A stretch of 64,000 nucleotides of DNA from contig NZ_JALPNF010000007.1 of NCBI RefSeq assembly GCF_023195535.1, forward strand, positions 1 to 64,000. Direction: 5' to 3'. Below the pieces are notes generated by a model that was not told the origin of the DNA, made no database searches, and saw only the letters and a list, made by a program, of their open reading frames with translations. This DNA is from Sphingomonas faeni (GTDB lineage: Bacteria; Pseudomonadota; Alphaproteobacteria; Sphingomonadales; Sphingomonadaceae). Both the position numbers and the translations under genes were made by a program. Shown one piece after another: positions 1 to 7,936 of this stretch (position 1 is the first letter of the stretch; every line of letters starts with the position of its first letter).

Positions 1-29
1 CGCCCGCTCAAATGCACTCGACCGACGTG

Positions 30-121
30 GGTCCTCTTCCGGGACTCGAACCGCCCGCAGAGGACGGGGAAAAGTCGACCGACGACCCTAAGCACCAGCC
101 CTGCTACGGTCCTCTTCCGGG
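30..121. repeat. Two direct copies of a 14-bp motif
   Basis: GGTCCTCTTCCGGG occurs at 30-43 and again at 108-121. A second shared block, TCGACCGACG, lies upstream of each copy. Together they suggest an old local duplication or two related structured elements. Function unknown. Confidence 0.5.
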
Positions 122-392
122 CACCAGGGTCCCCCCGTTGGGGGGGGCCCATGCGACCGCTCATAGATTTACGAGCGCGCGGCATTTTCCTGCGGCGAAA
201 CGACTCCGGAAAAAGCACGGCACGTCAGCGCCTCAACTCAATATTTCCAATCCCAAGCCCTTCGTCCTGGCTTTCCTGAACCGGCCCCACCGCCCTCTGC
301 GAGGCCCATCTACGCTCCACGCTGGCACGCGCCATTGACGACTTTGCCGATCTCGACAGCATGTTCGCAATACAGACGACAAATTCGGCTCT

Positions 393-422
393 TTTGGCAG
401 AAGTTTCTTTGGCAGAAGTTTC
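393..422. repeat. Tandem duplication of a 15-bp unit
   Basis: TTTGGCAGAAGTTTC occurs twice head-to-tail (393-407 and 408-422) in the AT-rich region before the gene at 591. The two copies are identical, which suggests a recent slippage duplication. Confidence 0.7.
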
Positions 423-590
423 GATAAATTGCGCTGCCTCAGGCTACTGGATTCATCCGCTCTAGAAAATTCTTAGTGACCGCTAATTTTCTAATATGAC
501 ACGTCTGCGGCAGGCGCTTGTTCTACCATTTCATTCCACCGAAGCATTGCTTCTTGTAATGCTGTTTTTTGCTTCTCAACGGAGTACGTC

Positions 591-1028
591 GTGTTTCTCG
601 AGCTGACCGGCGAGGAAGAGTTGAACCTTGATACTGCCGTCGAGGCCTCGGAGATAATCGGGGTCCAGCTTGACGAGCTAGACGAAGGCTTCCTTCGCGA
701 GTTGGTCGACGCGTTCGCTGTTATCGCTGCGGAATACGGTGGGGAAGCGCAAGAGGTGGTGCGCAATATCCCGTATGGTCTCTATCTCGAAGAAGCGCTC
801 GCCGCCGACGAACCGGTGAGGTTGGCCGAACTAGAGGCATTGCGCGACGCGAGAGATGGAATGCGAGGGCACCAACGCGAGAATTATGTAAGGTCACGCC
901 ACCGGTGCCGACATCTTGTCGTCAGTGGCGACCGATACGAATTTTCTACGGATTTGAGTGCGCAGCTTCGGCCTTTGTGGGGCACCGTTTTCCAACGCGG
1001 TTGGGATCGGATTCACGCGGCCGAATAG
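591..1028 (+). CDS. Hypothetical acidic protein (145 aa)
   Basis: GTG start with a GGAG ribosome-binding site about 6 bases upstream; stop TAG at 1026-1028. The first 85 residues are strongly acidic and look helical (GEEELNLDTAVEASEIIGVQ, then LDELDEGFLRELVDAF). The last 40 residues are basic and rich in Arg and His. No signal peptide, membrane segment or known catalytic motif is visible, and I do not recognise the family. Base composition and codon use are less GC-biased than in neighbouring genes and the upstream region is AT-rich, so a recently acquired accessory gene is possible. An immunity- or antitoxin-like role would fit a small acidic orphan but is speculation. Confidence 0.5.
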   Translation: MFLELTGEEELNLDTAVEASEIIGVQLDELDEGFLRELVDAFAVIAAEYGGEAQEVVRNIPYGLYLEEALAADEPVRLAELEALRDARDGMRGHQRENYVRSRHRCRHLVVSGDRYEFSTDLSAQLRPLWGTVFQRGWDRIHAAE

Positions 1029-1200
1029 GTCGGTTTCGCCAGAGAGACAGACGCCGATCCTTGCTCCGCGACCCGGTCCCTTTGGGTGCGATTCACCCGC
1101 AAATCGTTTCTATCGACTGCGCGCTAAAGACAAATCGGCAGCCGCTAATCTCGGCCGCCAAGTCTTTCATGGTCCGCACGAACTCACGTGCACAACAGGA

Positions 1201-1959
1201 TCAGAACGGCAGCCAGCGGCTTTTGTGCGTAAGATTCATGTATCCGACGTTCACACCTGCGCGCCAGCCGACACCGAGGCGGATCGGGATCAGCACGACG
1301 TTGCCGCGCCGAAGATAGGTCGCGGCAAACCCCCCAACGAGGTAGAGGCGCCCCTCCACAGCGGGAAACCGCTTGAAGAGTTCTTCCGTGTCATAAAGAT
1401 TGTAGACCAGCACAAAGACCTTGTTCGCGTCGCCGCCAACGTCGAACCCAACCGATGGCCCGGTCCAGTACACCGGCTGCTGGCCCTCGACCTTGTGGCT
1501 CATGATGCCCGAGCCGTAGCGCACGCCGAGAATGAACGCCCCCGAGGCTTCGCGGCCCGCAATATACGCATTGGGCTGCCCTTGGTCCTTCAGGATATTT
1601 TCGAGCAACCCGCCAAGTCCGGCCGCCCCCTTGCCGAAAACGCCTTCGCCCGCAGCCAGCAAGTCATCGCGCTCATAGGTATCGGCCGCCTGCATCGTAG
1701 CTTCGGCGCGCGTTTCCGGTGCCTGCGCATTTGCAGGGGGCAGCGGCGCGGGCACGGGCTCTGCTTGAACCGGGGTTTCGGGGTAGGCGGGCCGCGATGG
1801 CTGGGTCGTCGCCTGCCCGCGCGCCGGGGACGAATACGCTTGCGGGGCGAGATCACCGTCGATCGCCTGATTGGGATCGATCGTGCGGACCTGCGCCGAT
1901 ACGGTGCCGCCGCAAAGGGCTGCCGCAAAGGCACCCAAGCCAAGCCAGAAGCTGCGCAT
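1201..1959 (-). CDS. EipA-like periplasmic protein (DUF1134)
   Basis: The 252-aa product begins with a clear signal peptide (MRSFWLGLGAFAAALCGG, cleavage likely after VSAQ), which is why ATG 1959 is preferred over the longer upstream frame. A Pro/Ala-rich linker follows. The C-terminal ~150 residues match the DUF1134 pattern: GEGVFGKGAAGLGGLLENI, PNAYIAGREASGAFILGVRY, VYWTGPSVGFDVGGD, RFPAVEGRLYLVGG and IRLGVGWRAGVNVGYMNLT. In Brucella this family (EipA) is a periplasmic beta-barrel protein needed for envelope integrity. The same role here is inferred. The gene stands alone, divergent from tRNA-Ser. Confidence 0.87.
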   Translation of the reverse strand: MRSFWLGLGAFAAALCGGTVSAQVRTIDPNQAIDGDLAPQAYSSPARGQATTQPSRPAYPETPVQAEPVPAPLPPANAQAPETRAEATMQAADTYERDDLLAAGEGVFGKGAAGLGGLLENILKDQGQPNAYIAGREASGAFILGVRYGSGIMSHKVEGQQPVYWTGPSVGFDVGGDANKVFVLVYNLYDTEELFKRFPAVEGRLYLVGGFAATYLRRGNVVLIPIRLGVGWRAGVNVGYMNLTHKSRWLPF

Positions 1960-2144
1960 GTCGATCGATCCCCAAATACCTGCCGTCGGTGGATTAACCA
2001 ACGTCTGTCTTGCGGCGCAATGAACGAACGGGATGCGCGTGTCGAATTCGGGCGAATTCGGGATGAACGACGGGTTTGTGAACCACGCCCACCGCGCCGC
2101 CCCAACGAGCAGAGGGGAATTCACACGACACCTTATTACTACCG

Positions 2145-2173
2145 TTGCTCCATACGCCGACCCTCGCTATAGC
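2145..2173 (+). promoter_or_regulatory. Probable sigma-70 promoter of tRNA-Ser
   Basis: TTGCTC at 2145-2150 and TATAGC at 2168-2173 are separated by exactly 17 bases. Transcription would start near 2180, about 12 bases before the mature tRNA. The assignment rests on consensus match and position only. Confidence 0.5.
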
Positions 2174-2191
2174 CCCGCATCTGCTGCAGCC

Positions 2192-2281
2192 GGAGACGTG
2201 GGTGAGTGGCTGAAACCAGCGGTTTGCTAAACCGCCGTACCGGGTTTACTGGTACCGAGGGTTCGAATCCCTCCGTCTCCG
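2192..2281 (+). tRNA. tRNA-Ser(GCT)
   Basis: The acceptor stem GGAGACG (2192-2198) pairs with CGTCTCC (2274-2280), with discriminator G at 2281 and an encoded CCA at 2282-2284. The anticodon arm GCGGT-TTGCTAA-ACCGC places anticodon GCT at 2226-2228, which reads AGC/AGU. A long variable arm (GTACCGGGTTTACTGGTAC) and T-loop GGTTCGAATCC are typical of class II tRNA-Ser. Confidence 0.97.
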
Positions 2282-2570
2282 CCAAACTATGCCAAATCGG
2301 TTTGCCCTTCGGGATCCCTCATTCCCAGCATGACTGGCTATGGTGTGAGGCATCGGACGGGTCGGCTGCTAATACGCATCTCTTACCGATAGTCTTAGAC
2401 CGTCGCTGCTGGAACGGTGAGCGGCAAAACGTTCAGTGCGTGGCTCTGATGCATAATATCGCAATATGGCGTGCATCCGCCCCAAGCGGCTGCACGGGGC
2501 ATCACAGCATGAAGCTAGCTGCTCTTCCCATAAATCATCCGAAACGCACTGCGAGTCCGTCGTGGAAGCG

Positions 2571-3638
2571 TTAGCGGATCACGCGCGTGACGTGGCCCAT
2601 CTTTCGGCCCGGACGCGCTGTGCCCTTACCATAGAGGTGGAGGTGCGCGCCTGGTTCGGCGAGCAACTCCGCCCAACGGTTCGCGTCGTTGCCGATCAGG
2701 TTTTCCATCGTCGCTTCACGCCCGGTCAGCGTCGTTGCGCCCAGCGGCAGGCCACAAATCGCGCGAATGTGGTTTTCGAATTGCGAGCATTCGGCGCCTT
2801 CGATCGTCCAATGGCCGGAATTGTGCACGCGCGGTGCCATCTCGTTGAAGACCGGGCCGTCGGCGCCGACGAAGAACTCGCAGGCCAGCACGCCGACATA
2901 GTCGAGTTCGGCTGCGATCCGTTCGGCGAGCGCGGCGGCCTCGTCGGCCTGAGCCAGCACGGGAGCGGGTGCGGGGACGGTCGAGTGGCGGAGGATCGCA
3001 TCCCGGTGGACGTTGAGCGGCGAATCATATCGTGCCGTGCGCCCGTCGTGGCCCCGCGCGATCAGGATCGAGAATTCATGGTCGAAGGGAACGAACGCTT
3101 CGAGGACCGCGGGGCCGCCGATCGTGTTCCAGGCGGCCTGCGCGCCATCCGGAGCGTCGATCTTGACCTGGCCTTTGCCGTCATAGCCGAACCGGGCGGT
3201 CTTGAGGATGGCGGGCGTGCCGATCGCCTTCAGGCCTGCCTGCAAGCTTTCGAGGCTGTCGACTGCGGCCCAAGGCGCCGGGCGGCCGCCGACGCTCTCC
3301 ACGAAGCGTTTCTCGCCGATCCGCTCCTGAGCGACGCGGAGCGCGCGCGGGCTCGGGTGGACGGGGACGCGGTCGGCGAGCCATTCGACCGGCTCGACGT
3401 CGATGTTTTCGAACTCGTAGGTCACGACGTCGCAGGCATCGGCAAAGTCGGCGAGCACGATGCGGTTGTGATAGTCGGCGCGCGTCATCGTCGAGGCGGA
3501 CTGCGCGGCGACGCTCTCCTGGTCGGGCGCGAGCACGTGCGTGTGATGGCCGAGCTGCGCCGCGGCGGTGGCGAGCATGCGGCCGAGCTGGCCGCCGCCG
3601 AGGATGCCGATGGTCGATCCGGGAGGAAGCGGCGTCAT
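2571..3638 (-). CDS. purK: 5-(carboxyamino)imidazole ribonucleotide synthase
   Basis: ATP-grasp enzyme of de novo purine synthesis that converts AIR, bicarbonate and ATP to N5-CAIR, the substrate of the neighbouring PurE. The 355-aa product opens with a dinucleotide-fold-like loop, TIGILGGGQLGRMLATAAAQ. It carries the ATP-grasp core (PAILKTARFGYDGKGQ), the metal-site stretch ACEFFVGADGPVFNEMAPR and the PurK signature HNSGHWTIEGAECSQFENH. ATG 3638 is chosen because the family starts just before the GGGQLG loop. The longer frame would run back into purE. It lies 25 bases downstream of purE and is probably cotranscribed with it. Confidence 0.96.
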   Translation of the reverse strand: MTPLPPGSTIGILGGGQLGRMLATAAAQLGHHTHVLAPDQESVAAQSASTMTRADYHNRIVLADFADACDVVTYEFENIDVEPVEWLADRVPVHPSPRALRVAQERIGEKRFVESVGGRPAPWAAVDSLESLQAGLKAIGTPAILKTARFGYDGKGQVKIDAPDGAQAAWNTIGGPAVLEAFVPFDHEFSILIARGHDGRTARYDSPLNVHRDAILRHSTVPAPAPVLAQADEAAALAERIAAELDYVGVLACEFFVGADGPVFNEMAPRVHNSGHWTIEGAECSQFENHIRAICGLPLGATTLTGREATMENLIGNDANRWAELLAEPGAHLHLYGKGTARPGRKMGHVTRVIR

Positions 3639-3663
3639 GTCAGCGTCTTTCAGGCTATCGTCT

Positions 3664-4140
3664 TCAGGCGGGGTCGGTGGCGACGGCGTCGGTTTGTGCG
3701 GCGCGCCAGGCTTTGAGGCGTTCGGCCAGCGCATCGTCGGACGTCGCGAGGATCGCCGCGGCGAGCAGCCCCGCGTTGATCGCGCCGGGCTTGCCGATCG
3801 CGAGCGTGCCGACGGGGATACCGCCGGGCATCTGGACGATCGAGAGCAGGCTATCCATCCCCTTCAGCGCCTTCGATTCGACGGGCACGCCGAGCACCGG
3901 GAGATGCGTCATCGAGGCGGCCATACCGGGGAGATGCGCCGCGCCGCCGGCGCCTGCGATCACCACCTTCAGGCCGCGATCGGCGGCGGTGGTCGCATAG
4001 TCGTAGAGGCGTTGCGGGGTGCGGTGGGCGGAGACGACCTTGGTCTCGTAAGCGACGTCGAGCGCGTCGAGCGTCTCGGCGGCGTGGCGCATCGTCTCCC
4101 AATCGGAAGTGCTGCCCATGATGATGCCGACTAGAGCCAT
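3664..4140 (-). CDS. purE: 5-(carboxyamino)imidazole ribonucleotide mutase
   Basis: Class I PurE, 158 aa, which rearranges N5-CAIR to CAIR in purine synthesis. Visible signatures are [13 protein letters not shown] at the N-terminus, the active-site string [15 protein letters not shown], the loop [17 protein letters not shown] and [20 protein letters not shown] with [13 protein letters not shown]. Length is normal for bacterial PurE. It is the promoter-proximal gene of a two-gene purE-purK unit. Confidence 0.97.
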   Translation of the reverse strand: MALVGIIMGSTSDWETMRHAAETLDALDVAYETKVVSAHRTPQRLYDYATTAADRGLKVVIAGAGGAAHLPGMAASMTHLPVLGVPVESKALKGMDSLLSIVQMPGGIPVGTLAIGKPGAINAGLLAAAILATSDDALAERLKAWRAAQTDAVATDPA

Positions 4141-4221
4141 TTCCGTCCCCGGATCAAAGGAGCGCCGTGCCTAGCGATGGGCGGGGGTTAGGGCAACCGT
4201 CGCCCGACTTCCGCCCCTCCT

Positions 4222-4306
4222 CCGTCATCCTGGGCTCGACCCAGGATCCAGAGCCACGAATGCCGCCGCCCTTGGCTCTGCATCCTGACTTTCGTCAGGA
4301 TGACGG
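4222..4306. repeat. Palindromic intergenic repeat, family A, copy 1
   Basis: About 85 bases flanked by complementary ends: CCGTCATCCTGGGCTCGACC on the left and TCCTGACTTTCGTCAGGATG on the right. Each end also contains its own small hairpin. Other copies are at 5057-5141, 7843-7925 and 59181-59262. It lies between gpmA and purE and could fold into a long stem in either transcript. Confidence 0.85.
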
Positions 4307-4318
4307 GGGGTGTAGGTA

Positions 4319-5005
4319 TCAGCGCTCGCTCAGGTAATACCGGTCAGTGGCGTTCAGGTCCGAATCAAGTTCGTAGACGATCGGCTGGCCGGTCGGGATC
4401 TCGAGGCTGGTGATCTCGTCGTCGGGGATGTTGGAGAGGTGCTTGACCAGCGCGCGGAGCGAGTTGCCGTGCGCGGATATCAGGATGCGCTGGCCGTCCT
4501 TCAGCGCGGGGGCGATGCGCTCGTCCCAGTAGGGGAGGACGCGAGCGATGGTGTCCTTGAGGCTCTCGGTCTTGGGGATCGCGATGCCGTCGTAGCGGCG
4601 GTCCTTCGACAGGTCGAAGGCGCTGCCGTCCTCCAGCACGGGGGGCGGGACGTCGAAGCTGCGGCGCCAGGTGTGGACCTGCGCATCGCCGTGCTTGGCC
4701 GCGGTCTCCGCCTTGTCGAGCCCGGTGAGGCCGCCATAATGCCGTTCGTTCAGGCGCCAGTCCTTCTCGACCGGGAGCCAGAGCCGGCCCATCGCCTCCA
4801 GTGCGATGTTGAGCGTCTTGATCGCCCGCGTCTGGAGGCTGACGAAGGTCTGGTCGAAGTCGAGGCCCTTGGCGGCCATCAGTTCGCCTGCGGCCTTGGC
4901 CTCGGCCTCGCCCTTGGCGGTCATGTCGACGTCCCACCAGCCGGTGAAGCGGTTCTCGAGGTTCCAGGTGGACTGGCCGTGGCGGATCAGGACTAGGGTC
5001 GGCAT
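4319..5005 (-). CDS. gpmA: 2,3-bisphosphoglycerate-dependent phosphoglycerate mutase
   Basis: Cofactor-dependent phosphoglycerate mutase of glycolysis/gluconeogenesis (3-PG to 2-PG), 228 aa. The N-terminal phosphohistidine motif [20 protein letters not shown] is intact, as are [29 protein letters not shown] and the second catalytic His in [16 protein letters not shown]. An AGGAG ribosome-binding site precedes ATG 5005. Family A palindromic repeats lie on both sides and it appears monocistronic. Confidence 0.96.
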   Translation of the reverse strand: MPTLVLIRHGQSTWNLENRFTGWWDVDMTAKGEAEAKAAGELMAAKGLDFDQTFVSLQTRAIKTLNIALEAMGRLWLPVEKDWRLNERHYGGLTGLDKAETAAKHGDAQVHTWRRSFDVPPPVLEDGSAFDLSKDRRYDGIAIPKTESLKDTIARVLPYWDERIAPALKDGQRILISAHGNSLRALVKHLSNIPDDEITSLEIPTGQPIVYELDSDLNATDRYYLSER

Positions 5006-5056
5006 GCGGGCTCCTGCGATGGCGGGACTGAAACGAAAAACGCGATGCCCCTCTAT

Positions 5057-5141
5057 CCGTCATCCTGACGAAAGTCAGGATCCAGAGCCAAGAAGGACGG
5101 CGCCCTGTCACCCTGGGTCCTGACTTTCGTCAGGATGACGG
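5057..5141. repeat. Palindromic intergenic repeat, family A, copy 2
   Basis: Left end CCGTCATCCTGACGAAAGTC and right end GACTTTCGTCAGGATGACGG are nearly perfect inverted repeats around a spacer that includes CCAGAGCCA. It sits in the 159-base gap between the M14 carboxypeptidase and gpmA. Confidence 0.88.
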
Positions 5142-5164
5142 TAGATCGAGGGCGATGCGGGCAG

Positions 5165-6313
5165 TCAGATTTCGTCGATCATGTCGGCGAGCGTCTCCAG
5201 CATCGCATGCGCAAGCTGTTTCGAGCGCTGGGGCGACCAGCCGAATTCGGGATCAGCGTTGGCATCGTGATCTTTGAACGGCATTTCCAAGGTCATCGAC
5301 ACCGCGCCGAAGCGCTCGGCGAGCTGATTGGTCGACATCGACAGGTTCGCGGTGCCAGCCGCGGACTTGGGATAGCCCTTTTCGGTCTGGAAATCGGGCG
5401 TGTGCGCGGCGAGCCGCCGGCCGTATTCGTAGAATTTGTCGCCATGCGCGTCGGTCCAGGACGGGATGCCTTCGAAACCTGCGATGAAGTTTGCAGGGAT
5501 TGCCTCGTCGCCGTGGATGTCCATCGCGACGTCGACGCCGGTCTGGTCCATCGCGTTACGCACGCACAGGACTTCGGGGCTCTTCTCAGTGCTGGGCGTG
5601 TGCCATTCGCGGTTGAGATTCACCCCCACCGCGTTGGTGCGCAGATGACCGCGGCGCGTGCCGTCGGGGTTCATATTGGGGACGATGTTGAAGGTCGCCT
5701 TCGCGAGCAGATCGGCGGTGATCGGGTCGGCCGAATCGGTGAGCCGCTCCAGCGCGCCTTCCATCCACCATTCGGTCATCGATTCGCCGGGATGCTGGCG
5801 CCCGTAGATCCAGACCTGCTTCGGGCCGTTGCCGATCGTGAAGCAGTCGATCGCCTGACCGTCGAGCGACTGGCCGAGTTCGCGGTGCGCGACGCCCGGC
5901 AACAGCGCGGTACGGGCCACCAGCGCCTCGTGCATTTCCATCGTGTACGGCGCGAAATAGGCGAACCAGGCGAGATCGGTATCGGCGGTGAAATCGAATT
6001 CGAGCACGCCGTCCGCATAGCGCGTCTCGATCATCCGCCATGCCTGGCGATCGGTGCTGGCGCGGGTCTTGTAGCCCGGCCAGCCGAACGGATAGGCCGA
6101 CTTGCCCGCGTTGAGGATACGATAGGTCAGCGTCCGGCCTGCCGCGCCCGCCACGCGGAAATAGAACCACTGGAAGAAGTCGGACTGGTGATCCGTGACG
6201 ATCTCCAGGTCGATTCGGTCCCCGTCGATGGCGACAACACGGATGTTGCCGCCATCGAAGGCTGCGTTGATGGTAACGGGAGTAGCGGCGGGACTCATAG
6301 GCTGGTCGTTCAT
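5165..6313 (-). CDS. M14-type zinc carboxypeptidase, cytosolic carboxypeptidase-like
   Basis: 382 aa with no signal peptide, so probably cytoplasmic. An N-terminal beta-rich domain (residues 1-130, with FFQWFYFRVAGA) precedes an M14 peptidase domain as in the CCP/AGTPBP subfamily. Zinc ligands fit H174 and E177 (YGRQHPGESMTEWW) and H267 (VAMDIHGDEAIPANF). Substrate-binding residues fit VNLNREW (232-238), and the catalytic Glu is likely E343 (SMTLEMPFKD). The natural substrate in bacteria of this family is not known to me. Its start overlaps the stop of the upstream lipoprotein gene by 4 bases, so the two are translationally coupled. Confidence 0.88.
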   Translation of the reverse strand: MNDQPMSPAATPVTINAAFDGGNIRVVAIDGDRIDLEIVTDHQSDFFQWFYFRVAGAAGRTLTYRILNAGKSAYPFGWPGYKTRASTDRQAWRMIETRYADGVLEFDFTADTDLAWFAYFAPYTMEMHEALVARTALLPGVAHRELGQSLDGQAIDCFTIGNGPKQVWIYGRQHPGESMTEWWMEGALERLTDSADPITADLLAKATFNIVPNMNPDGTRRGHLRTNAVGVNLNREWHTPSTEKSPEVLCVRNAMDQTGVDVAMDIHGDEAIPANFIAGFEGIPSWTDAHGDKFYEYGRRLAAHTPDFQTEKGYPKSAAGTANLSMSTNQLAERFGAVSMTLEMPFKDHDANADPEFGWSPQRSKQLAHAMLETLADMIDEI

Positions 6314-6924
6314 TTCACCTGAATAGTGCGACCGGACTCGCCGGGGAACCCCATGAACAAGGCGCGCGCCAGCTTCGCGGCCTGGATATCGGTGCGTGCG
6401 TCCTCCTTGCGGGCGTCGGCGAACGACTGCGCGCGACCTTCCCAGACGGGCGACTGGTCGGCGGTGCGCTTGATCGTCACCGACAGTTCGGACACGAGGA
6501 TCGCGGTGCTCCCGCCGCCACCGATCGGGAAGCCGACCCCGCCGCCAAGACCGACGCCGCCACCGCCACGACCGCCGCTGAAGCCGCCGCCGCCCAGACC
6601 GATGCTGATCGGCGAGCGCTTGGGTGGGCCAGCCTGCGTGGTGCGGGTGAAGCCCACGGTCGCGACCAGTGGCGGCTTAGCGCCCGGCGTCGGCACGCTA
6701 TACCCCACCTTCAACAACTCGCCCTGCACGGCGGCGGCGTAGGTCTTGAACTCAAGGCTGGCGGGGCCGCCGCCAGTGAGCGGTTGCACGGCGATCGTCC
6801 CGCGGTCGATCGGTTCGCCGAGATGATAGCGCAGCACCTCGGTCGGGGGCAGCGACGGGCCGGTCGCGCACGCGGTGAGGGATGCGCCTGCCAGCGCCAG
6901 GACCAGGATCGAACGTACCGCCAT
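6310..6924 (-). CDS. DUF4136-like lipoprotein
   Basis: 204 aa starting at ATG 6924, chosen because a lipoprotein signal follows at once (MAVRSILVLALAGASLTACA, lipobox LTAC). The mature part has strands typical of DUF4136 (TIAVQPL, FKTYAAAVQGELLKVGY). A glycine-rich segment (residues ~120-150) ends before LVSELSVTIKRTADQSPVWE. It is probably anchored in the outer membrane or periplasm; function unknown. It ends by a 4-base overlap with the M14 carboxypeptidase start. Confidence 0.75.
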   Translation of the reverse strand: MAVRSILVLALAGASLTACATGPSLPPTEVLRYHLGEPIDRGTIAVQPLTGGGPASLEFKTYAAAVQGELLKVGYSVPTPGAKPPLVATVGFTRTTQAGPPKRSPISIGLGGGGFSGGRGGGGVGLGGGVGFPIGGGGSTAILVSELSVTIKRTADQSPVWEGRAQSFADARKEDARTDIQAAKLARALFMGFPGESGRTIQVK

Positions 6925-7021
6925 CGGGACTTCCTTAGAATGTTGCGCTATAGTAACGCTCCGACCAGCCGAGTGGGTTCCCGGATGGGAGGCCCTCTGC
7001 TGGTAGGAGCGTGTCCGTTGC

Positions 7022-7050
7022 TTGACTTGGACACACCCCGCCATTAGGCG
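7022..7050 (+). promoter_or_regulatory. Possible promoter of the bL36 gene
   Basis: TTGACT (7022-7027) is a good -35 element; the hexamer 17 bases later, TAGGCG (7045-7050), is a weak -10. An inverted repeat GTGTCC/GGACAC (7011-7016 and 7029-7034) surrounds the -35. Confidence 0.35.
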
Positions 7051-7096
7051 ATCCCGTCTTTCCGCACACCTAGATTTGAAAAGAAGCGAATCGATC

Positions 7097-7222
7097 ATGA
7101 AGATCCGCAATTCCCTGAAGTCGCTCAAGGATCGTCACCGCGATAACCGCGTGATCCGTCGTCGTGGCCGTACCTACGTCATCAACAAGACCAACCGTCG
7201 CTTCAAGGCACGCCAGGGCTAA
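7097..7222 (+). CDS. rpmJ: 50S ribosomal protein L36 (bL36), Cys-free form
   Basis: 41 residues, [20 protein letters not shown] then [20 protein letters not shown] and G. It matches the 41-aa alphaproteobacterial bL36 type. None of the zinc-ligand cysteines of the classical protein is present, and the position often occupied by Cys (RDCK) is RDNR. Cys-free bL36 proteins generally do not bind zinc. ATG 7097 is the family start; an upstream in-frame start would add an unrelated tail. The HAD hydrolase gene follows at once. Confidence 0.95.
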   Translation: MKIRNSLKSLKDRHRDNRVIRRRGRTYVINKTNRRFKARQG

Positions 7223-7226
7223 CCTC

Positions 7227-7853
7227 CTGAAGACCGCCGTCATTTTCGACGTCGGTCGCGTCCTTTACGACTGGGATCCGCGGATCCTGTACGAGCGCCT
7301 GATCGACGACGATCGGGCGCTCGACGCGTTCCTGCGCGATGTCGTGACGATCGACTGGCATTTCCAGCACGACGCTGGTCGCGACTTCGCCGACACCTCG
7401 GCGGAGCTGGCCGCGTTGCATCCGCAGCATGCCGACCTGATCGCCGCCTGGGGGCCGCGATTCAGCGAGAGCATCGGTGCGCGAATCGCGGGCATGCACG
7501 AGATCGTCGAGGAGCTCGATTCGGCCGGCGTCCCGCTGTTCGCGATCACGAACTTCAGCCACGAGTTCTGGCCACCCTTCCGCGCGCGCGAAGCAGCGCT
7601 GTTCGACCGGTTCCGCGACGTGGTCGTGTCGGGCGAGGAGAAGATGGTGAAGCCGGATCCGGCGATCTATCGGCTGGCGCTGAAGCGATTCGGGCTGGCG
7701 GCGGAAGACGCTGTGTTCGTCGACGACAATGCGGCGAACGTTGCGGCGGCGCGAGCGCTCGGGATCGAATCGGTGCTGTTCACGGACGCTGCGGATTTTC
7801 GTGCGCGGTTGGTCGAGCTGGGGCTCCCGATCGCCCAGCATTCGTCATCCTGA
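7227..7853 (+). CDS. HAD-superfamily hydrolase
   Basis: Haloacid-dehalogenase-like hydrolase of about 208 aa. Motif I is VIFDVGRVLYDWDPR, motif II is LFAITNFSH, the motif III lysine is in EEKMVKPDPAIY and motif IV is DAVFVDDNAANV. The substrate cannot be read from sequence. The start is awkward: the family begins at the codon before KTAVIFDVG, here CTG 7227, four bases after the bL36 stop with AGGG 8 bases upstream. The first conventional start is GTG 7164, inside rpmJ, which adds 21 atypical residues. The last residues (SSS) and the stop come from a palindromic repeat. Confidence 0.85.
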   Translation: MKTAVIFDVGRVLYDWDPRILYERLIDDDRALDAFLRDVVTIDWHFQHDAGRDFADTSAELAALHPQHADLIAAWGPRFSESIGARIAGMHEIVEELDSAGVPLFAITNFSHEFWPPFRAREAALFDRFRDVVVSGEEKMVKPDPAIYRLALKRFGLAAEDAVFVDDNAANVAAARALGIESVLFTDAADFRARLVELGLPIAQHSSS

Positions 7854-7925
7854 CGAACGTCAGGACCCAGAGCCATTAGCGTCGAGGCCTGTTACTCTGG
7901 ATCCTGACTTTCGTCAGGATGACGG
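7843..7925. repeat. Palindromic repeat, family A, copy 3, overlapping a gene end
   Basis: Left end CGTCATCCTGACGAACGTCA and right end GACTTTCGTCAGGATGACGG form the family A inverted repeat. The left end supplies the last codons and the TGA stop (7851-7853) of the HAD hydrolase gene, so the element has replaced the original 3' end of that gene. Confidence 0.85.
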
Positions 7926-7936
7926 GGTGGGGTCGT

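Larger units (their letters stand above)
1..590. other. Stretch with no recognisable gene
   Basis: No reading frame here looks like a protein. The only plus-strand frame from near base 12 has no ribosome-binding site and a low-complexity, Arg/Pro/His-rich translation. The first 340 bases are GC-rich and hold duplicated short blocks. Bases 350-590 are clearly AT-richer and probably contain the promoter of the gene starting at 591. A T-loop-like string on the minus strand near base 50 (GGTTCGAGTCCC) is not flanked by pairing arms, so no tRNA is called. A structured RNA cannot be excluded. Confidence 0.5.

Noticed and set aside
30..60. Minus-strand tRNA suggested by GGTTCGAGTCCC
   Set aside because: Arms flanking the T-loop do not pair (C-C and G-G mismatches) and no anticodon arm is seen.
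12..338. Plus-strand 108-codon frame at the left edge
   Set aside because: Low-complexity, no ribosome-binding site, and it runs through duplicated non-coding blocks.
2466..3716. Plus-strand 416-codon frame opposite purK
   Set aside because: Antisense shadow of purK; no motifs and wrong composition.
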